Of a stretch of 38,981 bases of DNA, positions 34,430 through 38,981 are shown piece by piece. Source of the DNA: Mesorhizobium sp. STM 4661 (GTDB lineage: Bacteria; Pseudomonadota; Alphaproteobacteria; Rhizobiales; Rhizobiaceae); assembly GCF_000359125.1 (NCBI RefSeq), contig NZ_CAAF010000079.1:1-38981 (forward strand), written 5' to 3'. Every line of letters begins with the position of its first letter. The first letter of the stretch is position 1. A program made the position numbers and the translations under genes. The notes under the pieces are model-generated. The model was given only the letters and a program-made list of their open reading frames with translations. It had not been told where the DNA came from and did no database searches.

Positions 34430-34868
34430 GGCAACCCCCCGCGACGCAAATTTCCGGTTGATCGGGCTCAAGTCTCGGTCCGATCGGACCCGACAACAAT
34501 TATCTCAACGGCCGCGCCAAGTCACAGCATTTTTCACGACTGAACGTTGGTGACGCGGCGCCTTCGCGGCTATGGCCTGGATGGAACCAGGCCATAGCCG
34601 CGAAGGGACAAAGAATGTGGGGAGCATTTGCGGACGATTGGCCTAATCCTGCTGCCGCTGGAGGCACTGATTTGTCTAGGCCTCGAACCGACGGGCGCCG
34701 TCACCCTCGATTTCAGTGTTGCCGTTACGGGTTCGGAGACGTTGCAGGGCGCTTGAACGCGGCGGCCTTCCGATCAGTCACCTGCTGGGTGCAGGACACT
34801 CAGGAGTGAGCCGCATCGTCGCGGGCAAATTGAAAGGCCCGGCTGATCTTTCTGGGTCTGGCCTTGGT
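34430..34868. other. 439-bp region without a convincing gene
   Basis: Holds the promoter of the zinc peptidase, the 20-bp-stem hairpin at 34561-34606 and, to its right, frames without family support. A 64-codon + frame from 34615 has no SD of note and unusual Arg/Trp/Cys composition, and an overlapping frame from about 34620 to 34757 lacks a start codon. I call neither a gene. Confidence 0.5.
34561..34606. repeat. Perfect 20-bp inverted repeat (very stable hairpin)
   Basis: The arms 34561-34580 (CCTTCGCGGCTATGGCCTGG) and 34587-34606 are exact reverse complements around the six-base loop ATGGAA. There is no T-run on either strand. It is either a terminator-like element, the arm pair of an intergenic repeat, or part of a small RNA. 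Confidence 0.9.
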
Positions 34869-35057
34869 TCAGCCCTTCTGCTTGGCGCCGGCGCTCTTGC
34901 CGTCGGAGCTTTTGGAGCGCTCCTCGAAACGAGCGGCACCTTTTTCCAGCGGGTGGCCGGTTTCTGCTTCCGTCTTGCGTTCGTCCTTCGCGGCAGCCTG
35001 CCTCAATCCCTTGGCCGCCTGCTTGCCCTTCGCGGTCGGTGCCTGTTCAACGCCCAT
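34869..35057 (-). CDS. Hypothetical Lys/Ala-rich small protein
   Basis: A 62-residue highly charged protein, MGVEQAPTAKGKQAAKGLRQ and so on, rich in Lys, Ala, Glu and Gly, ending KSAGAKQKG. It has no membrane segment and no motif I recognise; the composition suggests an intrinsically disordered or DNA/RNA-binding protein. The strong SD GAGGAGGAGAGATC right before ATG 35057 is the main support for translation. It is downstream of mntR on the same strand with a 111-bp gap. Confidence 0.6.
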   Translation of the reverse strand: MGVEQAPTAKGKQAAKGLRQAAAKDERKTEAETGHPLEKGAARFEERSKSSDGKSAGAKQKG

Positions 35058-35168
35058 GATCTCTCCTCCTCGCCTCGCGACAATCGCGTGGCACGATATC
35101 AAACGCATCGGCGACGCAGCGGTTCCGGCGGATCACCCGGCATGGAATGGTCTGGACGAAATCCGGTA

Positions 35169-35621
35169 TCAGCGGGCCGCGATCATCGCCTTGCGGAAGG
35201 CTTCAAGCGTCTCGGCGCTGACATGGTGCTCGATGCCCTCGGCGTCGATGCGCGCCGTCTCGGCGCTGACGCCGAGCGAGCGCAGGAAGGCTTCCACCGT
35301 CTGATGGCGAATGCGGCTCTCTTCCGCAACCTTGCGGCCGGCCTCCGTCAGGAACACGCCACGGTAAGGCTTCCTCGAAACCAGCCCATCGGCGCACAGC
35401 CGCGTCAGCATCTTGGCCACGGTCGGCTGGGCGACGCCGAGCCGCGCCGCGATGTCGACCTGCCGCGCCTCGTTGCCATCCTCGATCAGGTCGGCGATGA
35501 GCTCGACATAGTCCTCGACCAGCGCGCTGCGGCGCGCTTCGCGCGTCTGCCGGAAACCCTCCGAATGGATTTCAGCGTCGGGCAGCGGTTCGCGCAGGAC
35601 CGGTTTTTTCTTCAGCGCCAA
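35169..35621 (-). CDS. mntR: Manganese-responsive regulator MntR (DtxR family)
   Basis: A 150-residue DtxR-type repressor. The winged HTH at about residues 45-100 (ARQVDIAARLGVAQPTVAKM, DGLVSRKPYRGVFLTEAGRK) is followed by the helical metal-binding/dimer region (RIRHQTVEAFLRSLGVSAET, DAEGIEHHVSAETLEAF) with the His/Glu residues of MntR metal sites. The start is the TTG at 35621, because GGAG lies 6 nt upstream and the family start aligns there; no ATG is in frame nearby. It is divergent from mntH, the Mn(II) importer it is expected to repress when manganese is plentiful. Confidence 0.93.
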   Translation of the reverse strand: MALKKKPVLREPLPDAEIHSEGFRQTREARRSALVEDYVELIADLIEDGNEARQVDIAARLGVAQPTVAKMLTRLCADGLVSRKPYRGVFLTEAGRKVAEESRIRHQTVEAFLRSLGVSAETARIDAEGIEHHVSAETLEAFRKAMIAAR

Positions 35622-35786
35622 TATGCGCTCCTCCTCGACTGTCGGCGGATGAGCCGGCGTGCATATTCATAGCACGGGCTTCCATCGTTCTGGCCGTTTA
35701 TTTGCATTCCAAGGCAGGAGCAACCGGCGTTTGGGGTTATCCAACTGGGCATTGACCGGGCACATCACAAAAGCATGATCAATGAA

Positions 35787-35806
35787 ATATAGCATATTGC
35801 ATAATG
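35787..35806. promoter_or_regulatory. Candidate manganese box upstream of mntH
   Basis: An AT-rich imperfect palindrome, ATATAGCATATTGCATAATG, with GCA-TAT-TGC at its centre, 54 bp before the mntH ATG in the mntR-mntH divergent region. Rhizobial MntR/Mur sites have similar AT-rich dyads. Inference from position and shape. Confidence 0.5.
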
Positions 35807-35860
35807 TTGAGCCACGACATAGATGGGAAGCGCAACCCTCCATTCAAGCGGAAAGCCTCC

Positions 35861-37228
35861 ATGTCAGACGCCGAAGCCACATCAGCGCCCCGATCCATGT
35901 GGCGGTTCGCCCGGCCGGAAGAAGACGAGCAGCCCAGCCTGCGCGAGGTCAACGCCTCGATCGCGGTGCCCCAGACCGGCACCTGGTTTCGCCGCCTATT
36001 CGCGTTCATGGGACCGGGCTACATGGTTTCGGTCGGCTATATGGATCCTGGCAACTGGGCGACCGACCTCGCCGGCGGCGCCCAGTTCGGCTACACGCTG
36101 CTCTTCATCATCATGCTGTCAAACCTGATGGCGATCCTGCTGCAGGCGCTCGCCGCCAGGCTCGGCATCGCCACCGGCCGCGATCTCGCCCAAGCCTGCC
36201 GCGCCTATTATCCGCGACCGGTCAATTTCATGCTGTGGATCGCCTGCGAGCTGGCCATCATCGCTTGCGACCTGGCCGAAGTCATCGGCACGGCGATTGC
36301 GTTACAACTCCTGTTCGGCATTCCGCTGATCGGCGGCGCCGTCTTGACCGCCCTCGACGCATTCCTCGTGCTGCTGCTGATGAACAGGGGCTTCCGCTAC
36401 CTCGAGGCTTTCATCGTGGCGCTCCTGATCATCATCTTCGGCTGTTTCGCCATCCAGATCTTTGCCGCCGCTCCTCCGGTAGGCTCGATCCTGCATTCGA
36501 TGTTCGTGCCGTCGTCCGAAATCGTCACCAATCCGGCAATGCTCTACATCGCCATCAGCATCATCGGCGCCACCGTGATGCCGCATAATCTCTACCTGCA
36601 TTCCTCGATCGTGCAGACCCGCGCCTATGAGCGCACCGAGGCCGGCAAGCGCGATGCCATCAAATGGGCAACGGCGGATTCGACCATCGCCCTCATCCTG
36701 GCGCTGTTCGTCAACGCCTCCATCCTGATCGTGTCGGCCGTGGCCTTCCATGGCACCGGCCATCAGGACGTCGCCGAGATCGGCCAGGCCTTCGAGCTTC
36801 TGTCGCCGCTGCTTGGCCTCGGCATCGCCTCGATCCTGTTTGCCGTGGCGCTGCTTGCCTCCGGCCTGAACTCGACGGTAACGGCGACGCTCGCCGGGCA
36901 GATCGTCATGGAGGGTTTTCTTCGCTTGCGCATCCCGCAATGGGCGCGCCGCCTGTTGACGCGCGGCATCGCCATCATTCCGGTGGTGGTCGTCACCGCG
37001 CTCTATGGCGAAAAAGGGACGGGACAGCTCCTCGTCTTCAGCCAGGTGATCCTGTCGATGCAGCTCCCCTTCGCGGTGATTCCGCTGGTGCTGTTCGTGT
37101 CGGACAAGAAGAAGATGGGCACGTTCGCCATTCCGCGCGCCGTCGCCGCACTTGCCTGGGTGGTTGCCGCCGTCATCCTGGTCCTCAACTTCAGGCTGCT
37201 TTACGACGCCATCGCCGGCATTGGGTGA
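35861..37228 (+). CDS. mntH: Mn(II)/divalent metal transporter MntH (Nramp family)
   Basis: A 455-residue, 11-helix Nramp proton-coupled divalent metal importer. It carries the metal-binding motifs DPGNW (Asp62-Pro-Gly-Asn65, helix 1) and MPHNLYLHSSIVQTR (Met240-Pro-His242, helix 6); the Met and the Asp/Asn pair are the metal ligands in the family. The hydrophilic N-terminal 45 residues precede helix 1. I prefer ATG 35861 (MSDAEATSAPRSMWRF) over the in-frame ATG 35804, which lies in the putative Mn box. It is divergent from mntR. Confidence 0.96.
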   Translation: MSDAEATSAPRSMWRFARPEEDEQPSLREVNASIAVPQTGTWFRRLFAFMGPGYMVSVGYMDPGNWATDLAGGAQFGYTLLFIIMLSNLMAILLQALAARLGIATGRDLAQACRAYYPRPVNFMLWIACELAIIACDLAEVIGTAIALQLLFGIPLIGGAVLTALDAFLVLLLMNRGFRYLEAFIVALLIIIFGCFAIQIFAAAPPVGSILHSMFVPSSEIVTNPAMLYIAISIIGATVMPHNLYLHSSIVQTRAYERTEAGKRDAIKWATADSTIALILALFVNASILIVSAVAFHGTGHQDVAEIGQAFELLSPLLGLGIASILFAVALLASGLNSTVTATLAGQIVMEGFLRLRIPQWARRLLTRGIAIIPVVVVTALYGEKGTGQLLVFSQVILSMQLPFAVIPLVLFVSDKKKMGTFAIPRAVAALAWVVAAVILVLNFRLLYDAIAGIG

Positions 37229-37287
37229 GAGTTCTCTCAGCCAGGACGGCCGCGACAAATCGGCATTCCGCGCTATCTTGCCAGGCC

Positions 37288-38118
37288 ATGACGCAGATTG
37301 CCGAAGCTCGAAAATTCTACGCGCGGCTGCTGGCCGCCCATGCCGGCTCGGCCGATCCTCGCCTCGAGGCGGTTTTCACTGAGGTGCCGCGCGAAGCCTT
37401 TCTCGGCCCCGGACCATGGACGGTCATCGCCGGCAACGCCACGTTCGAAACACCGAGCGCCGATCCGGTCCATATCTACCAGAATGTGCTGGTGGCGCTC
37501 GACGCCGCCAAGGGCATCAACAATGGCGAACCGTTCCTGCACGCCATGTGGATCGGCAAGGTGGCGCCAAAGCCCGGCGAGGCCGTCACCCATGTCGGCG
37601 CCGGCACCGGCTACTACACCGCGCTCCTGGCACGGCTGGTTTCGCCCGGCACCGTTACCGCCTTCGAGCTGGAGGCCTATCTTGCCGACCGTGCGCGGCA
37701 AAATCTCGAACCCTATGGCAATGTGACCGTCATCCATGGCGACGCGGTGACCGGCGGCCTGCCGCCGTCGGATATCATCTATGTCAATGCCGGCGTCGTG
37801 GCGCCGCCGGCCGACTGGCTGAAGGCGCTGAGGCCCGGCGGCCGCATGATCTTTCCCTGGCGCCCGGCCGAGCGCGTCGGCCTGGCGGTGATGGTGACCC
37901 GCACGGAAAGAGGCTTTGCCTGCGACCCGTTCATGCGGTCATGGTTCATCCCTTGCGTCGGCGCCTCGCTCGCAGGCGCCATGGCGAAAATCCCCGACCG
38001 CGACAACGCCGCGCGCAGCCGCTCGATCTGGCTGACGGCCGACAAGGCGCCGGACCGCACCGCCATCGCCGTCATCGGCGACGTCTGGTTCTCGTCGCGG
38101 AGCCTTCGGTCTTCGTGA
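37288..38118 (+). CDS. PCMT-like class I SAM methyltransferase
   Basis: A 276-residue protein related to protein-L-isoaspartate O-methyltransferase, which repairs isoaspartyl damage. The SAM-binding glycine loop is THVGAGTGYYTALLARLV, followed by the acidic end of strand 2 (TAFELEAYLADRARQNL), VIHGDAV and a C-terminal extension (WFIPCVGASLAGAMAKIP) absent from classical Pcm. The usual Pcm N-terminal motif region is replaced by EVPREAFLGPGPWTVI. Activity on isoaspartate is therefore plausible but unproven. It is 59 bp downstream of mntH on the same strand. Confidence 0.88.
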   Translation: MTQIAEARKFYARLLAAHAGSADPRLEAVFTEVPREAFLGPGPWTVIAGNATFETPSADPVHIYQNVLVALDAAKGINNGEPFLHAMWIGKVAPKPGEAVTHVGAGTGYYTALLARLVSPGTVTAFELEAYLADRARQNLEPYGNVTVIHGDAVTGGLPPSDIIYVNAGVVAPPADWLKALRPGGRMIFPWRPAERVGLAVMVTRTERGFACDPFMRSWFIPCVGASLAGAMAKIPDRDNAARSRSIWLTADKAPDRTAIAVIGDVWFSSRSLRSS

Positions 38119-38227
38119 GGCTGGAATGCCAGAAATTTTCCGGCCCCTGTCGGACCAGCGCCTGCTCGCCCGTCCTTTGACCGCAATCCGGCCCTGACGG
38201 CATGGATGACAAAAAGGAGAACATCCT

Positions 38228-38881
38228 ATGAGGAAGATCATCGCCGCGACATTCGTCAGCCTCGATGGCGTCATGCAGGCGCCCGGCGGACCGGAGGAAG
38301 ACCCGGTCGGCGGTTTTGAATTCGGCGGCTGGACGTTCCATTACTGGGACGATGTGATGGGCGCCGCGATGGACGAGACGTTCTCGAAACCCTTCGCGCT
38401 GCTTCTCGGCCGCAGGACCTATGACATCTTCGCCGCCTACTGGCCGTATCAGAAGAGCGGTCTGATCGCCGACAGTTTCAACGCCGTCACCAAATATGTG
38501 GCGACGCACAGGCCGGACTCGCTCACCTGGCGGAACAGCCAGTCGCTTGGCGATGATGTCGTGGCCACGCTGCGCCAGCTCAAACAGGAAGATGGCCCGG
38601 ACCTGCTGATCCAGGGATCGAGCGAGCTGATCCAGACCTTGCTCGCCAACGGCCTGATCGACGAGATCAGCCTGCTGATCTTCCCGCTGGTGCTGGGCAA
38701 GGGTAAGCGGCTGTTCGGCGATGACGCGCTGCCCGCCGCCTTCAAGCTGACCAAGTCGCAGGCATCGAGCACCGGCGTCATCATGGCGAGCTATGAGCGC
38801 GGCGGCGAAATCAAGACCGGGTCATTCGCGACGGAAGAGCCTTCCGAAGCCGAGATGAAGCGGCGCAAGAACTGGAAGTAG
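38228..38881 (+). CDS. Dihydrofolate reductase/RibD C-terminal family protein
   Basis: A 217-residue NADPH-dependent reductase fold. MRKIIAATFVSLDGVMQAPG is the typical start, ALLLGRRTYDIFAAYWP the middle NADPH-binding segment, and DLLIQGSSELIQTLLANGLI plus LLIFPLVLGKGKRLF the C-terminal core of the RibD_C family. The substrate is unknown; most chromosomal paralogues are not folate enzymes. AAGGAG lies 10 nt before ATG 38228. The C-terminal 20 residues are charged and basic (EAEMKRRKNWK). Confidence 0.92.
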   Translation: MRKIIAATFVSLDGVMQAPGGPEEDPVGGFEFGGWTFHYWDDVMGAAMDETFSKPFALLLGRRTYDIFAAYWPYQKSGLIADSFNAVTKYVATHRPDSLTWRNSQSLGDDVVATLRQLKQEDGPDLLIQGSSELIQTLLANGLIDEISLLIFPLVLGKGKRLFGDDALPAAFKLTKSQASSTGVIMASYERGGEIKTGSFATEEPSEAEMKRRKNWK

Positions 38882-38896
38882 CAGAACTTGGGCTTT

Positions 38897-38953
38897 CCTC
38901 TCCCCCAGAATGTGGGGGAGAGGTGGCTCGGCGAAGCCGAGACGGAGAGGGGG
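38897..38953. repeat. CCTCTCCCCC-type dispersed intergenic repeat
   Basis: An 11-bp stem, CCTCTCCCCCA/TGGGGGAGAGG (38897-38907, 38913-38923), followed by CTCGGC/GCCGAG (38927-38932, 38936-38941) and GGAGAGGGGG. This mosaic is one I recognise from many rhizobial intergenic regions. It sits 16 bp after the RibD-like gene stop and may act as its transcript-end hairpin. Confidence 0.75.
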
Positions 38954-38981
38954 ACTGGCGCAACGCATTCGCCCTACGAAG

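Noticed and set aside
34615..34809. 64-codon plus-strand frame beside the 20-bp hairpin
   Set aside because: No SD of note, odd composition, no family; another phase of the same stretch is equally open.

Overview
The window looks like chromosomal DNA of a GC-rich alphaproteobacterium of the Rhizobiales, most likely a Mesorhizobium or close relative. The basis is the gene content (a 673-residue RpoD beside DnaG, GatB/YqeY divergent from carA, an MntR/MntH pair, a BKACE/DUF849 enzyme, an HlyU-family protein), the codon usage, and several families of hairpin-forming intergenic repeats of the kind scattered through rhizobial genomes. Species assignment is inference. No rRNA, tRNA, CRISPR array, phage module or intact insertion sequence was seen.

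Layout. 1-4.2 kb: an SDR oxidoreductase cut by the window edge, an unpaired VapB-type antitoxin, a LuxR-type regulator in an apparent operon with an HtrA-like protein that has lost all three catalytic residues, and divergently an HtrA-like protease with an intact triad. 4.2-8 kb: an arginase-fold hydrolase, a VOC protein divergent from a TetR regulator across two palindromic operators, and a LysR regulator divergent from an azoreductase. 8-12.6 kb: the decayed 3' tail of a sugar ABC permease in front of a BKACE enzyme, an HlyU-like protein, a histidine-rich PadR regulator with two operator-like repeats, a DUF2798 membrane protein, a DCC thioredoxin-like protein, a sulfotransferase and a GYD protein. 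12.8-17.2 kb: the housekeeping pair rpoD and dnaG, followed by an RcnB-like periplasmic protein and a Na/Pi cotransporter with a PhoU-like tail.

19.8-27.5 kb is the most accessory-looking part. An intact MFS exporter gene is followed by a five-gene uptake operon: Tat-exported BMP-type binding protein, amidase, double ABC ATPase and two permeases. The operon ends at a second, truncated copy of the 3' end of the same kind of MFS gene. The ATPase gene carries a one-base frameshift at a G run near 23,997. The bracketing by homologous MFS tails suggests that the operon arrived by recombination at that gene.

27.5-38.9 kb: a LysR/SDR divergent pair, a GNAT acetyltransferase, GatB/YqeY, carA, a Tet-type MFS exporter, a YpfJ-like zinc metallopeptidase, a 62-residue Lys/Ala-rich protein, mntR divergent from mntH with a candidate Mn box, a PCMT-like methyltransferase and a RibD/DHFR-fold reductase. 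The window closes in a CCTCTCCCCC-type rhizobial repeat.

Repeats. Two copies of an approximately 100-bp double-hairpin element lie in opposite orientation (3003-3105 and 9613-9714). Two copies of an approximately 50-bp element lie upstream of rpoD and of carA (14928-14978 and 30666-30714). A perfect 20-bp-stem inverted repeat lies at 34561-34606. All functional calls come from reading translations and motifs by eye; no database search was run.
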